DNA from: Moraxella lacunata
GTDB lineage: Bacteria > Pseudomonadota > Gammaproteobacteria > Pseudomonadales > Moraxellaceae
Assembly (NCBI RefSeq): GCF_002027545.1
Contig: NZ_MXAN01000055.1
Span: forward strand, 1-63,884
DNA: 63,884 nucleotides
Direction: 5' to 3'
Below the pieces are notes generated by a model. It was not told the DNA's origin. It searched no databases and was given only the letters and a program-made list of their open reading frames with translations. The position numbers and the translations under genes are program-made. Below are positions 30,676 to 39,645 of this stretch, one piece after another. The stretch's first letter is position 1, and each line of letters opens with the position of its first letter.

Positions 30676-30792
30676 ATGAAAGTTCAAGCGTCTGTAAAAA
30701 AAATCTGTGGCAGTTGCAAAATCGTACGCCGTAAAGGTAAAGTATTGGTTATTTGCAGTTCAGAGCCGCGTCATAAGCAACGTCAAGGTTAA
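30676..30792 (+). CDS. rpmJ: 50S ribosomal protein L36
   Basis: L36 is the smallest 50S protein. The 38-residue product reads [20 protein letters not shown] then [19 protein letters not shown], with three Cys and one His (CxxC ... C ... H) forming a zinc knuckle; this is the zinc-containing C+ form, 38 residues as in E. coli. GGAG at 30667-30670 precedes the ATG. It sits between secY and rpsM as in other Gammaproteobacteria. Because it needs zinc, low zinc could favour a zinc-free paralogue elsewhere. Confidence 0.97.
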   Translation: MKVQASVKKICGSCKIVRRKGKVLVICSSEPRHKQRQG

Positions 30793-30808
30793 TTTTACAA
30801 ATTAATAC

Positions 30809-30844
30809 TTGCAATTTTGTAGCGGATATTGTATTATCCGCTAC
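30809..30844 (+). promoter_or_regulatory. Candidate alpha-unit promoter overlapping a perfect hairpin
   Basis: TTGCAA (30809-30814), 17 bases, TATTAT (30832-30837). The spacer and -10 are inside a perfect 10-bp inverted repeat, GTAGCGGATA (30819-30828) / TATCCGCTAC (30835-30844), with no T run. Two smaller hairpins follow before rpsM. In E. coli the alpha leader is the S4 target, so a translational control role is possible. Confidence 0.5.
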
Positions 30845-30920
30845 TTGCCATGCTGTTATCTAGGATAGCAGTAGAGTAAAACAGCAAATGCCTAGCATTT
30901 GTGCTAACGGAGAGAAATCA

Positions 30921-31277
30921 ATGGCTCGTATTGCCGGTGTAAACATTCCGGACAACAAACACGCTGTGATTTCGCTAACTTACATTTTTGGTATTGGTCG
31001 CACTACTGCTAAGAAAATCTTGGCAACCGTAGGTATCAGCGAGACCACCAAAATTGGTCAGTTAGATGATTCACAACTGGATGCTGTTCGTGCAGAAGTT
31101 GCAAATTACGCTACCGAAGGTGACCTTCGTCGCGAAATTTCAATGAACATCAAGCGTTTGGTCGATTTGGGTTGCTACCGTGGTCTTCGTCACCGCCGTG
31201 GTCTTCCAGTTCGTGGTCAACGCACTAAAACCAACGCGCGTACCCGTAAAGGTCCTCGCAAAGCAATTAAAAAGTAA
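30921..31277 (+). CDS. rpsM: 30S ribosomal protein S13
   Basis: S13 is in the 30S head and makes the inter-subunit bridges B1a and B1b. From the ATG at 30921 (GGAGAG upstream) it has 118 residues, as in E. coli, starting [20 protein letters not shown]. The C-terminal tail [18 protein letters not shown] reaches the P-site tRNA. The earlier in-frame ATG at 30888 is in the structured leader and is not used. First gene of the alpha unit. Confidence 0.97.
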   Translation: MARIAGVNIPDNKHAVISLTYIFGIGRTTAKKILATVGISETTKIGQLDDSQLDAVRAEVANYATEGDLRREISMNIKRLVDLGCYRGLRHRRGLPVRGQRTKTNARTRKGPRKAIKK

Positions 31278-31297
31278 CTAATTTAGGAAGCTAAAAG

Positions 31298-31690
31298 ATG
31301 GCAAAAGACACTCGTAGCCGCAAAAAAGTGGCACGTCGTTCGGTATCTGAAGGTATCGCCCATATTCATGCGTCTTTTAATAACACCATTGTAACCATTA
31401 CCGATCGTCAGGGTAATGCATTGGCTTGGGCCACCTCAGGTGGACAAGGCTTCCGTGGTTCACGTAAATCAACGCCTTTTGCTGCACAGGTTGCTGCTGA
31501 AGTTGCTGGTAAAACAGCACAAGAAACCTATGGTGTTAAAAACGTTGATGTCTTGGTTAAAGGTCCAGGACCAGGTCGTGAGTCTGCGGTTCGTGCATTA
31601 GGTGCATTGGGTTATAAAATTAACAGCATTAGCGATGTAACCCCAATTCCACACAACGGCTGCCGCCCGCCTAAGAAACGCCGCGTTTAA
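31298..31690 (+). CDS. rpsK: 30S ribosomal protein S11
   Basis: S11 lines the 30S platform near the mRNA exit. The product has 130 residues (E. coli 129) with [20 protein letters not shown] and the C-terminal signature [18 protein letters not shown]. It starts 20 bases after rpsM, behind AGGAAGC. Confidence 0.98.
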   Translation: MAKDTRSRKKVARRSVSEGIAHIHASFNNTIVTITDRQGNALAWATSGGQGFRGSRKSTPFAAQVAAEVAGKTAQETYGVKNVDVLVKGPGPGRESAVRALGALGYKINSISDVTPIPHNGCRPPKKRRV

Positions 31691-31701
31691 GGAGATAACT
31701 C

Positions 31702-32343
31702 ATGGCCCGTTATATTGGTCCAAAATTAAAATTGTCTCGCCGTGAAGGTACTGACCTGCAACTAAAATCAGGTGTAAAAGCTTACGACGTTAAGACAAAA
31801 AAATCAGGTCGCGTACCTGGTCAGCATGGCAATAGCCAAAATAAAGCCTCTGAATACGCCCTACAACTTCGCGAGAAGCAAAAAGTAAAACGTATGTATG
31901 GTGTGCTTGAGCGTCAATTCTCAAACTACTATAAAGAAGCTGCTCGTATGCGTGGTGCTACTGGTGAAAACCTACTTGGCATGCTAGAACGCCGTTTGGA
32001 TAACGTTGTTTATCGTATGGGCTTTGGTGCTACTCGTGCAGAAGCACGTCAGTTAGTGAGCCACCGTGCAATCCTGCTAAAAAAAGCAGGTCGTGATGAG
32101 TTTGTTCGTGTGAACATTCCTTCAATCCAAGTTCAAGACGGTGATGTGATTGCTGTGCATGAGAAGTCAAAAGAACAACTTCGTATTAAAAACGCAGTAG
32201 AGCTTGCGACTCAACGTGGCATTCCAGAATGGCTAGAAGTTGACCACAGCAAACTACAAGGTACGTTCAAAACTGCACCAGATCGCAGTGACCTACCTGC
32301 TGAAATTAACGAAAGCTTGATTGTAGAACTATATTCTAAATAA
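31702..32343 (+). CDS. rpsD: 30S ribosomal protein S4
   Basis: S4 nucleates 30S assembly and in E. coli represses the alpha operon by binding its leader mRNA. The product has 213 residues (E. coli 206). It has the N-terminal [18 protein letters not shown] without zinc-ligand Cys residues and the S4 RNA-binding domain with [21 protein letters not shown] few extra residues lie in the N-terminal third. Confidence 0.98.
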   Translation: MARYIGPKLKLSRREGTDLQLKSGVKAYDVKTKKSGRVPGQHGNSQNKASEYALQLREKQKVKRMYGVLERQFSNYYKEAARMRGATGENLLGMLERRLDNVVYRMGFGATRAEARQLVSHRAILLKKAGRDEFVRVNIPSIQVQDGDVIAVHEKSKEQLRIKNAVELATQRGIPEWLEVDHSKLQGTFKTAPDRSDLPAEINESLIVELYSK

Positions 32344-32365
32344 TCCGAACTAATCGAGGTGACTT

Positions 32366-33370
32366 ATGACAAATGTAACTGAGTTTCTAACACCGTCTGC
32401 AATTAATGTAGATACGGTTAATGAAACGACTGCTAAGGTCACGCTCGAGCCGTTAGAACGTGGCTTTGGGCATACATTAGGTAATGCTCTTCGTCGCATT
32501 CTTTTATCTTCGTTGTCTGGTGCTGCCGTGATTGAAGCTGAAATTGAAGGCGTCGATCATGAATATTCAACACTAGAAGGTTTGCAAGAAGATGTATTGG
32601 ATTTGCTTTTGAACCTAAAAGGTTTGGCAATCATTTTACATGACCAAAACGAAGCTTATTTAACATTGGACAAAAAGGGTGTAGGTGTCGTAACTGCTGC
32701 TGACCTTGAGCTGCCACATAATGTTGAGATTGCCAATCCTGAGTTGGTACTTGGTACATTAAGTGAACGTGGACATTTAAAAATGCGTTTGCGTGTGGTA
32801 ACGGGTCGTGGCTATGAGCCTGCCAATCAACGTCGTGAAGATGCCAATTCTAAAGCGATTGGACGTTTGAAGCTTGATGCAAGTTTTAGCCCTATTTTGC
32901 GTGTGGCTTATGACGTTGAAAATGCTCGTGTTGAGCAACGTACTGATCTTGACAAGCTTATCATTGAGCTTGAAACTAATGGTACGATTGACCCTGAAGA
33001 GGCGATTCGTAAGGCTGCTACGATTTTGCAACAACAAATTGCAATCTTCGTTGATTTAGAAGCTGAAGAAGCCCCTGAACCAGTTAAAGAAAAAGAAGAG
33101 ATTGACCCTGTGCTATTACGCCCAGTGGACGACCTTGAACTAACGGTTCGTTCAGCAAACTGCTTGAAAGCTGAAAACATTTACTACATCGGTGATTTGG
33201 TGCAACGTTCTGAGACTGAACTTCTAAAAACACCAAATTTAGGTAAGAAATCATTAACTGAAATCAAAGACGTACTTGCGTCAAAAGGTTTGGAGTTGGG
33301 CATGCGTTTAGAGACCTGGCCACCAAGCGATTTGCGAGTTGATGACCGTTTCTCTTACCGTAGCCGTTAA
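32366..33370 (+). CDS. rpoA: RNA polymerase alpha subunit
   Basis: RpoA dimerises to nucleate RNA polymerase and its C-terminal domain contacts UP elements and activators. The 334-residue product has the N-terminal domain with [20 protein letters not shown] and, after an acidic linker (about 232-248), the C-terminal domain with [20 protein letters not shown] and [20 protein letters not shown]. Length is a few residues above the E. coli protein (329). It lies between rpsD and rplQ as usual. Confidence 0.98.
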   Translation: MTNVTEFLTPSAINVDTVNETTAKVTLEPLERGFGHTLGNALRRILLSSLSGAAVIEAEIEGVDHEYSTLEGLQEDVLDLLLNLKGLAIILHDQNEAYLTLDKKGVGVVTAADLELPHNVEIANPELVLGTLSERGHLKMRLRVVTGRGYEPANQRREDANSKAIGRLKLDASFSPILRVAYDVENARVEQRTDLDKLIIELETNGTIDPEEAIRKAATILQQQIAIFVDLEAEEAPEPVKEKEEIDPVLLRPVDDLELTVRSANCLKAENIYYIGDLVQRSETELLKTPNLGKKSLTEIKDVLASKGLELGMRLETWPPSDLRVDDRFSYRSR

Positions 33371-33388
33371 TTTTAAAGGATACTGACC

Positions 33389-33748
33389 ATGCGACATCGT
33401 AATAGCGGAGTCAAGCTGGGTCGCACCAGCAGCCATCGTAAGGCTATGTTCCAAAACATGACCAATTCATTGATTGAACATGAGCTAATCAAAACCACGT
33501 TGGTAAAAGCAAAAGAGCTACGTCGTGTAGCAGAGCCACTCATCACTTTGGCAAAAGAAGACAGCGTTGCTAATCGCCGTCTTGCTTTTAACCGTACTCG
33601 TAACAAGGCAACCGTTGGTAAGCTTTTCAATGAGCTAGGACCACGTTACAAGACTCGCCCAGGTGGTTATTTGCGTATCATCAAATGCGGTTATCGTGAT
33701 GGCGATAATGCACCAATGGCTTATGTGGAATTGGTTGACCGTCCATAA
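33389..33748 (+). CDS. rplQ: 50S ribosomal protein L17
   Basis: L17 is near the tunnel exit. The product has 119 residues (E. coli 127) with the invariant [21 protein letters not shown] terminus and [20 protein letters not shown] near the C terminus. It is the last gene of the cluster and is followed by a clear intrinsic terminator. Confidence 0.98.
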   Translation: MRHRNSGVKLGRTSSHRKAMFQNMTNSLIEHELIKTTLVKAKELRRVAEPLITLAKEDSVANRRLAFNRTRNKATVGKLFNELGPRYKTRPGGYLRIIKCGYRDGDNAPMAYVELVDRP

Positions 33749-33765
33749 TAGTCACTATTTCTACG

Positions 33766-33796
33766 AAAACCAAACCTTTTTAAGGTTTGGTTTTTT
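33766..33796 (+). terminator. Terminator of the ribosomal cluster
   Basis: AAACCAAACC and GGTTTGGTTT form a 10-bp stem with a short TTTTTA-type loop, followed by Ts. It starts about 18 bases after the rplQ stop codon. Confidence 0.9.
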
Positions 33797-34222
33797 TATT
33801 GCATGGATTTTGGTTTGTTGGTGTTTTTGACAAATAAAAAGACGATTGATGTCAAATTATAGTTGAAAACTTTAAAACTAGGACGAGTCTGACTTTGCTA
33901 TTTTCCATGCAAAAATTGATTGAATCATCAAATTTTTATCATGTCTATAAAAATATTACCAATAGTGAGTGCGTCTTGTTAATTTGTGCTGTATTAAATT
34001 TAATTTTAGTAAGTGGTCATGTCAAACTTTCTATTAAATATAGAATGAGAACTTTGTAAAATGGGTCTTATCTTGAACAGTTGTTGTTTGGTGGGGTGTG
34101 GTATGATTGCTCTGTGCGCTAATTGGGAAAAACATTTTAAAGCAGTGATAATCTATGCTACAATAACACCGCTTTTTAGCAAAATCTAGCCAGCTTTTTA
34201 GCCAGCCAAAAGGAAGATTACC
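33797..34222. other. AT-rich gap between rplQ and the fumarase gene
   Basis: About 426 bases with no ORF, RNA gene, inverted repeat or copy of the repeat families. A TACAAT hexamer (around 34157) upstream of the fumarase gene may be its -10 box, but I found no convincing -35. Confidence 0.5.
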
Positions 34223-35749
34223 ATGACTGTCATCAAAAAAGACGACTTTATCCAGTCCATTGCAGATGCATTTCAATACATCAGCTACTATCACCCCACC
34301 GACTATATCCAAGCCCTAGCCGAAGCCTTAGAGCGTGAAGAAAACCCTGCCGCCAAAGATGCCATGACCCAAATTTTGGTAAACAGCCGTATGTGTGCCG
34401 AAGGCAAACGCCCGATTTGCCAAGATACAGGGATTGCGACCGTGTTCCTAAAAGTTGGCATGAACGTAACTTGGGAGTCTGACATGAGCGTGGCGGACAT
34501 GGTAAACGAAGGTGTTCGCCGTGCCTACAATCACCCTGATAATACCCTGCGAGCGTCTGTACTCGCCGACCCTGCGGGTAAACGAGTGAACACCAAAGAT
34601 AACACCCCTGCCGTCATTCACATGGAAATCGTGGCAGGCGACAAGGTGGAAGTTACCTGTGCTGCCAAAGGGGGTGGTAGTGAGAACAAATCCAAACTTG
34701 CCATGCTAAACCCGTCTGACAGCATTGTGGACTGGGTGTTAAAGAGCATTCCTGAAATGGGTGCAGGCTGGTGTCCGCCGGGTATTTTGGGCATTGGTAT
34801 CGGTGGCACGCCCGAAAAAGCAACCCTTTTGGCAAAAGAAAGTCTTATGAGTCACATTGACATTCATGAGCTAAAAGCCAAAGCCGAAAGCGGAGCAGAG
34901 CTATCTACCACAGAGAGCCTACGTCTTGAACTGTTTGAAAAGGTAAACGCACTTGGCATTGGGGCTCAGGGCTTGGGTGGTCTTACCACCGTGCTTGATG
35001 TCAAAATCCTAGATTATCCAACGCACGCCGCATCTAAGCCTGTGGCGATGATTCCTAACTGTGCCGCCACTCGCCATGTGGAGTTTGAGCTTGACGGCAC
35101 AGGGGCGGTAAACCTAGAACCGCCAAGCATGGACGTGTATCCTGACATTACTTACAGCCCCGATAGCGGTAAGCGTGTCAATGTAGACACCCTAACCAAA
35201 GAAGAAGTGACGACATGGCAAACAGGCGATGTGCTACTACTTAACGGCAAAATCTACACAGGGCGAGACGCCGCTCACAAACGCATGACTGACATGCTAA
35301 ATAATGGCGAAACCTTGCCTGTGGACTTCACTAACAAGCTCATCTACTACGTTGGGCCTGTTGACCCTGTGCGTGATGAAGTGGTGGGGCCGGCAGGACC
35401 GACAACCGCCACTCGTATGGATAAATTTACCCGTCAAATGCTAGAACAAACTGGTCTTTTGGGTATGATTGGTAAATCCGAACGTGGTAAAATCGCCTGT
35501 GAAGCCATTGCCGACAACAAAGCAGTCTATCTCATGGCGGTGGGCGGTTCGGCATATTTGGTCTCAAAAGCCATTAAAAATGCCAAAGTGGTTGCTTTCC
35601 CCGAGCTTGGCATGGAAGCGATTTATGAATTTGAAGTTAAAGATATGCCCGTAACGGTGGCGGTAGATAGTAATGGCGTATCGGTACACGCCACCGCCCC
35701 AAAAATCTGGCAAGCCAAAATCGGTAAAATCCCTGTGGTGGCAGGCTAA
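34223..35749 (+). CDS. Class I (iron-sulfur) fumarate hydratase
   Basis: Interconverts fumarate and malate in the TCA cycle using a 4Fe-4S cluster. The 508-residue product covers both the N-terminal alpha-type domain (SRMCAEGKRPICQDTGIATV, about 55-74; GAGWCPPGILGIGIGGTPEK) and the C-terminal beta-type domain (GDVLLLNGKIYTGRDAAHKR, GKSERGKIACEAIADNKAVY). Cluster-ligand cysteine candidates are in RPICQDTG, GAGWCPP and IPNCAATRH. Class I enzymes are oxygen-sensitive. AAGGAAG precedes the ATG. It stands alone and converges on gph. The symbol is left blank because FumA- and FumB-type names cannot be separated here. Confidence 0.96.
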   Translation: MTVIKKDDFIQSIADAFQYISYYHPTDYIQALAEALEREENPAAKDAMTQILVNSRMCAEGKRPICQDTGIATVFLKVGMNVTWESDMSVADMVNEGVRRAYNHPDNTLRASVLADPAGKRVNTKDNTPAVIHMEIVAGDKVEVTCAAKGGGSENKSKLAMLNPSDSIVDWVLKSIPEMGAGWCPPGILGIGIGGTPEKATLLAKESLMSHIDIHELKAKAESGAELSTTESLRLELFEKVNALGIGAQGLGGLTTVLDVKILDYPTHAASKPVAMIPNCAATRHVEFELDGTGAVNLEPPSMDVYPDITYSPDSGKRVNVDTLTKEEVTTWQTGDVLLLNGKIYTGRDAAHKRMTDMLNNGETLPVDFTNKLIYYVGPVDPVRDEVVGPAGPTTATRMDKFTRQMLEQTGLLGMIGKSERGKIACEAIADNKAVYLMAVGGSAYLVSKAIKNAKVVAFPELGMEAIYEFEVKDMPVTVAVDSNGVSVHATAPKIWQAKIGKIPVVAG

Positions 35750-35782
35750 ACGCTTGATAAATGTCTGATAAATAAACCGCAG

Positions 35783-35818
35783 CACACCCCAAGGCAAGGT
35801 CTTTGGGGTGTGTTTTTT
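35783..35818. terminator. Bidirectional terminator between the fumarase gene and gph
   Basis: ACACCCCAA and TTGGGGTGT pair around a short loop with a T run on the plus strand. It lies between two convergent genes and may serve both. Confidence 0.85.
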
Positions 35819-35821
35819 AGG

Positions 35822-36472
35822 TCATAAAAGAAAGGCAACCAAATCGCCAAAATTATCAAATACCCCATCAGGGCGACTGTCCGCAATCGGCTCGCCATAG
35901 TTATAACCATAGGTTAGGGCGAGCGTGGTTATCCCTGCATTTTGCCCTGCTGTGATGTCATTTTTGGAGTCGCCCACCATGACCGCTTGCGATTTGTCTA
36001 TGCCAAGCGTGGTGCAAATATGCAAAAGCGGAGCAGGGTCAGGCTTTTTAGTAGGCAAATTGTCGCCCCCGATGATGCAGGCGAATTTGTCCGTCCAGCC
36101 CATGTTTGCCAAAATGTCGGGCAAAAATTGAGCAGGCTTATTGGTACACAGGGCAAGCGTCAAGCCTTGTTTGATAAGGCGATTTAGCCCGTCTGTTACC
36201 CCGTCATACTCTACTGTCTTATCTTGACAAGTGGCATATTCTGTCAAAAACAGCTCATGGGCGTGGTGCAAATTATCAAGTGATAAACCCGCCCATACCA
36301 ACGCCCGTTCTACGAGTTTGGTGGAGCCGTTGCCCACCCATGTTCGCACGTTGTCGGTGCCAGCAGGGGGCTTGTCAAAATGAGCAAGCATTTTATCCAC
36401 GCCGTCCGCCAGATCAGGCACACTGTCGATGAGCGTGCCATCCAAATCAAAAATGATGAGTGATTTTGTCAT
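35822..36472 (-). CDS. gph: Phosphoglycolate phosphatase
   Basis: Gph removes phosphate from 2-phosphoglycolate, a product of DNA 3'-end repair. The 216-residue HAD hydrolase has the nucleophile motif IFDLDGTLIDS (residues 7-17), the cap region with a GNGSTKLVERAL segment, LALCTNKPAQF (motif II), and VGDSKNDITAGQNAG (motif IV). Length fits the family (about 220). The 782-base gap upstream contains palindromic element copy 2. Confidence 0.9.
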   Translation of the reverse strand: MTKSLIIFDLDGTLIDSVPDLADGVDKMLAHFDKPPAGTDNVRTWVGNGSTKLVERALVWAGLSLDNLHHAHELFLTEYATCQDKTVEYDGVTDGLNRLIKQGLTLALCTNKPAQFLPDILANMGWTDKFACIIGGDNLPTKKPDPAPLLHICTTLGIDKSQAVMVGDSKNDITAGQNAGITTLALTYGYNYGEPIADSRPDGVFDNFGDLVAFLL

Positions 36473-36532
36473 AAATTTGCCTATTTTTTAAAATTTACCA
36501 AAAAATTTACCCTAAATTTTATCAAAAAATTA

Positions 36533-36797
36533 GGGCGTGCCTACCGTTGATAGCATTCTCATAAGATATGGTAAAAATTTGATGATTTCAATCCATTTTT
36601 GCAGGAAAAATGGCTATCTGACCACTTAAATCGTGTAAATTTTTAAGGTTTTTACTTAATTTTTTAAATTTAAGTGGTCGGATTGTGGCTCGAAGTCAAA
36701 ATCCTTGTTGATATTTCAATATCAACTGCGGACTTTTCCTTGAAAAACGTGCGATTTTTCCTATTTTTCATGGCAAATACCAAAGGCAGGCACGCCC
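36533..36797. repeat. Palindromic element family A, copy 2 (with a nested hairpin)
   Basis: About 265 bp. The ends are GGGCGTGCCTACCGTTGATA and, inverted, GGGCGTGCCTGCCTTTGGT. The left flank is TTA, the right CTGTAA, so the TA flank is altered on the right. The centre is the GTTGATATTTCAATATCAAC type. An extra ~62 bp containing a perfect GACCACTTAAAT / ATTTAAGTGGTC inverted repeat interrupts the left arm. No ORF. Confidence 0.88.
36620..36679. repeat. Nested palindrome inside element copy 2
   Basis: GACCACTTAAAT at 36620-36631 and ATTTAAGTGGTC at 36668-36679 are perfect 12-bp inverted arms. The other four copies of the element have no sequence at this point, so this is an insertion with its own hairpin. 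Confidence 0.75.
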
Positions 36798-37254
36798 TGT
36801 AACATTGACCAAAAAATCATGAAAACTTGGCGTAAATTGTAACAATTTATGTAAAATTTGCCGATTTTGCCCAAATTTGACTGTTTTGATGGTGTGCTTT
36901 ACCAAAAGGTTGAATGTATTTTTTAAAAATTTATCAAAAAAATTTTAAAAATGGCGATATTTTGCGAATTTTGGGTGTGAAATGGGGTAAATAAGATGAG
37001 TTTTGGCATAATTTTGGCAAAATAACGCAATATTTGAGCGTGGATTGTGATAAAAGTAACAAAATATTGCAAAAGACATCCAATGTAAAAAGGGGTGGGG
37101 GTAAATTTTGCAAAACTTTACATTTAACACCACAAATACGCACAGTTTTTTAGAAATATTTTGTTACTATACACACATCGGCACTGATGATGAATTCGTC
37201 AGATGGCGACATAATAAACAAACTCGGTGCTTGCACCATAATTGGAGAGAAACC
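36798..37254. other. AT-rich region upstream of the outer membrane protein gene
   Basis: About 457 bases. It has no convincing gene; short open frames here look like chance. TACTAT at around 37166 could be a -10 box for the downstream gene. The transcript would have a leader of about 80 bases ending in GGAGAG. Confidence 0.4.
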
Positions 37255-37800
37255 ATGAAAACATTAAACAAAGCCCTACTAGCTCTTGGTGCGTCATCAC
37301 TATTGGCAATGAGTGCCAGTGCTGCCGTGAGCTACGGTGTTAATGGTGTAGGGCAACCTTACATCGGTGTTAAAGCAGGTCAAATTGACGTAGATGTAGA
37401 TGGTGCTAACGCTGACAAAGCGACAGCTTATGGCGTGTACGGTGGTTATAACTTCGACCAAAATTTCGGTGTTGAAGCTGAATACCTAGGCACTGATGAT
37501 GCAGACATCACCACAGCGACTCGTAAGGGTGAGTACGATGCCAAAACTTATGGTGCTTATGGTACTTACCGTTATCAGTTCGCAGGTAGCCCTGTATATG
37601 CCAAAGGCAAATTGGGTGTGGCAAAAACCGAAGCCAAAAGCACAAGCGGTAACATCGTACTAGACCAAGACAAAACTTCTGTCGCTGGTGGCGTGGGTCT
37701 GGGTTTCCAACCAACCGCTAACTTCGGTATCGAAGCAGGCTATAACTACTTAAACTCTGATGCGAACATGTGGGGTATCGGTACTCACCTAACTTTCTAA
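37255..37800 (+). CDS. Small outer membrane beta-barrel protein
   Basis: A 181-residue exported protein with a cleavable signal peptide (MKTLNKALLALGASSLLAMS, cleavage after SASA), then about eight amphipathic strands of the OmpA/OmpX-like barrel type (AYGVYGGYNFDQNFGVEAEY, KTYGAYGTYRYQ, GIEAGYNYL) and a C-terminal aromatic-rich strand ending in THLTF, the usual signal for BamA assembly. It has no periplasmic domain. The start at 37255 has GGAGAG seven bases upstream; the frame runs open to 37108 but without a signal peptide there. Function unknown; family members form small pores or act in adhesion. Confidence 0.85.
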   Translation: MKTLNKALLALGASSLLAMSASAAVSYGVNGVGQPYIGVKAGQIDVDVDGANADKATAYGVYGGYNFDQNFGVEAEYLGTDDADITTATRKGEYDAKTYGAYGTYRYQFAGSPVYAKGKLGVAKTEAKSTSGNIVLDQDKTSVAGGVGLGFQPTANFGIEAGYNYLNSDANMWGIGTHLTF

Positions 37801-37821
37801 GTCAAACTGAGCAATATCAAG

Positions 37822-37853
37822 AACAACCGTAAAGCGATTTACGGTTGTTTTTT
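37822..37853 (+). terminator. Terminator of the outer membrane protein gene
   Basis: AACAACCGTAAA and TTTACGGTTGTT, a 12-bp stem with a five-base loop and T run, 21 bases after the stop codon. Confidence 0.9.
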
Positions 37854-37912
37854 GTTGTTCAAAGTATCGTAAACTCAATTATAATCGTTTAACTTCAAAA
37901 TACACCACCAAA

Positions 37913-37931
37913 GGGCGTGTTCAACACGCCC
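37913..37931. repeat. Collapsed end-to-end remnant of element family A
   Basis: GGGCGTGTTCAACACGCCC is a perfect palindrome of two element ends joined directly, with nothing between. It lies 70 bp before copy 3. It is what a deletion between the two GTT triplets of a full element would leave. Confidence 0.7.
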
Positions 37932-38001
37932 CTACAAGGTATTTTTCAAGATTTGGCATTGGTGCAAATTGGGCTTAATTTACTATAAAATATCGTAGTT
38001 A

Positions 38002-38205
38002 GGGCGTGTTGAACATTGATAACATTCTTATAAAATAAGATGAAAATTTGACAATTTCAATCAATTTTTGCATGAAAAATGGCTAAATCTTGTTTTTCAT
38101 CGTCAAAAACTTGTCTGATAGAATGACTATCAGCCTGCGTTTTTTCCTTGAAAAACATGCGATTTTTCTCATTTTTCATTGCAAATACCAAAGTTCAACA
38201 CGCCC
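38002..38205. repeat. Palindromic element family A, copy 3
   Basis: 204 bp flanked by TA on both sides, in a gap between convergent genes. Ends GGGCGTGTTGAACATTGATA and inverted GGGCGTGTTGAACTTTGGT. Inner arms TTGCATGAAAAATGG / CATTTTTCATTGCAA. The centre is the CTGATAGAATGACTATCAG hairpin. No ORF of its own. Confidence 0.92.
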
Positions 38206-38268
38206 TAATAAAAAAGGGGCAAATCATCGCCCCAATTTTTTTATTTTAGTATTTTTTATTTTTGCTTG

Positions 38269-39624
38269 CTATGGTGATTTTATCGTTGCTGTCGCCATGA
38301 CATTGCCATGCTCTCTCATCTCTAACACAAGCCCGTTTTCATCATCGCTAAGCACATGCCAGTCGCCCACGCCTTTGGGTAGACCGTTGGCGGTGACGCT
38401 GATGCATTTATTTTTTAGGCGAATCATCGGTGGGGTGTGTTTGTAGATGGTGCTTTGCCCGTCTTGCTGGATGATTTGCCCTGCAATCACGCTCGCCTGT
38501 GAGCGGTGGGGGGCGACATAGCGACAAGGCACGCCATCAATGCTGATACAGTCGCCTAGGGCGTAGATGTCAGGCACGCTCGTTTGCAGGGTTTGGGGAT
38601 TGACAGCAATGCCTGTGTGTTTGTTAAAGGTCAGATTGGCACGCAAGGGCAGGCGTTCGTGAACGTGAAGTCCTGTGGCGACGATGATTTCATCGACCAA
38701 CAAGGGACTGACCGTCTCGCTGTCGCAGTCAAATAAGTCAATCTCATAGCCGTGTGCGGTGGCATTTACGCCTTTGACCATGCTATGACCAAGCCAATTT
38801 ACCCCAAGGGCTTCGATGGCATTTAAAATCCGCTCGCCCGCCACGGCAGGCAGTAGGGCGGATAAAGGTCTGGGGTGTACGTCAATGAGACTGACCTTGT
38901 GACCTGCCTTTATCAAATCTTCGCTCAGCTCAGTGCCAATCATGCCTGCCCCGATGATGGCGACGTGCTTGGGGGTGGTTAGGCGAGATTTGAGTTCGTC
39001 AAACCGCTCCAAGTGATTGACGTGCCATGCCATCTCTTTGGCGATGGTGGGCGGATAGGCAGGGCTGGCACCGATGGCAAGAATGAGCTTATCATAATAC
39101 ACCGTGCCACGGGTGGTGTGCAGGCTCTGGGTGTGGGTGTCAATGTTGGTGACGTAGGTGTTGGCAAGTAGGCGTACGTTATTATCAAGGGCGGACTGAC
39201 TGCCCGTGGCACGCACCAGTTCGGCTCGTCCCTTGCCTTGAGATAGGGCGACCGACAGCATGGGCTTGTGATAGCGGTCGGCGTCATCGGCACTGATGAG
39301 TGTGATGAGCAAATCCTTGTCCAAAGCACGCAAAGCGTCTACCATCGCCCAACCTGCAAGACCTGCCCCAACGATGACCACGCCACGCTCGGTACGGTCA
39401 AAGACGACAGCAGGGGCGACGTGGCTCGTCTCTTCATAAGGCTCAAAGTCGCTTTTGCGTACGCCACATAGTGGGCATTGCCAATCATCGGGAATGTCTT
39501 CAAAACGAGTGCCAGCAGGCAAGCCATCTTCGGGGTCGCCTAATTCTTCATCGTAGATATAGCCACAGGCAAGGCAGATGAATTTACGCCATGCACCACG
39601 ACCATCGGTGGGGGAAGTTGTCAT
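38269..39624 (-). CDS. Rubredoxin fused to rubredoxin reductase (FAD/NAD)
   Basis: A single 451-residue protein that should pass electrons from NAD(P)H through FAD to its own iron-rubredoxin domain. Rubredoxin occupies residues 13-62, with Cys17xxCys20 ([13 protein letters not shown]) and Cys50xxCys53 ([15 protein letters not shown]). The reductase has the FAD motif GAGLAG (86-91), the NAD(P) motif GAGMIG (225-230) and the second FAD segment IYALGDC near 350. Separate rubA/rubB genes are common in related bacteria; here the partners are fused. It lies 21 bases after an acyl-CoA-dehydrogenase-like gene on the same strand, which may be its electron acceptor. The natural acceptor is inferred, not seen. 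Confidence 0.88.
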   Translation of the reverse strand: MTTSPTDGRGAWRKFICLACGYIYDEELGDPEDGLPAGTRFEDIPDDWQCPLCGVRKSDFEPYEETSHVAPAVVFDRTERGVVIVGAGLAGWAMVDALRALDKDLLITLISADDADRYHKPMLSVALSQGKGRAELVRATGSQSALDNNVRLLANTYVTNIDTHTQSLHTTRGTVYYDKLILAIGASPAYPPTIAKEMAWHVNHLERFDELKSRLTTPKHVAIIGAGMIGTELSEDLIKAGHKVSLIDVHPRPLSALLPAVAGERILNAIEALGVNWLGHSMVKGVNATAHGYEIDLFDCDSETVSPLLVDEIIVATGLHVHERLPLRANLTFNKHTGIAVNPQTLQTSVPDIYALGDCISIDGVPCRYVAPHRSQASVIAGQIIQQDGQSTIYKHTPPMIRLKNKCISVTANGLPKGVGDWHVLSDDENGLVLEMREHGNVMATATIKSP

Positions 39625-39645
39625 GATTACCTTTTTTATATAAAT

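Noticed and set aside
37108..37254. A longer start for the outer membrane protein at 37108
   Set aside because: It would bury the obvious signal peptide that begins at 37255, which has its own ribosome-binding site.
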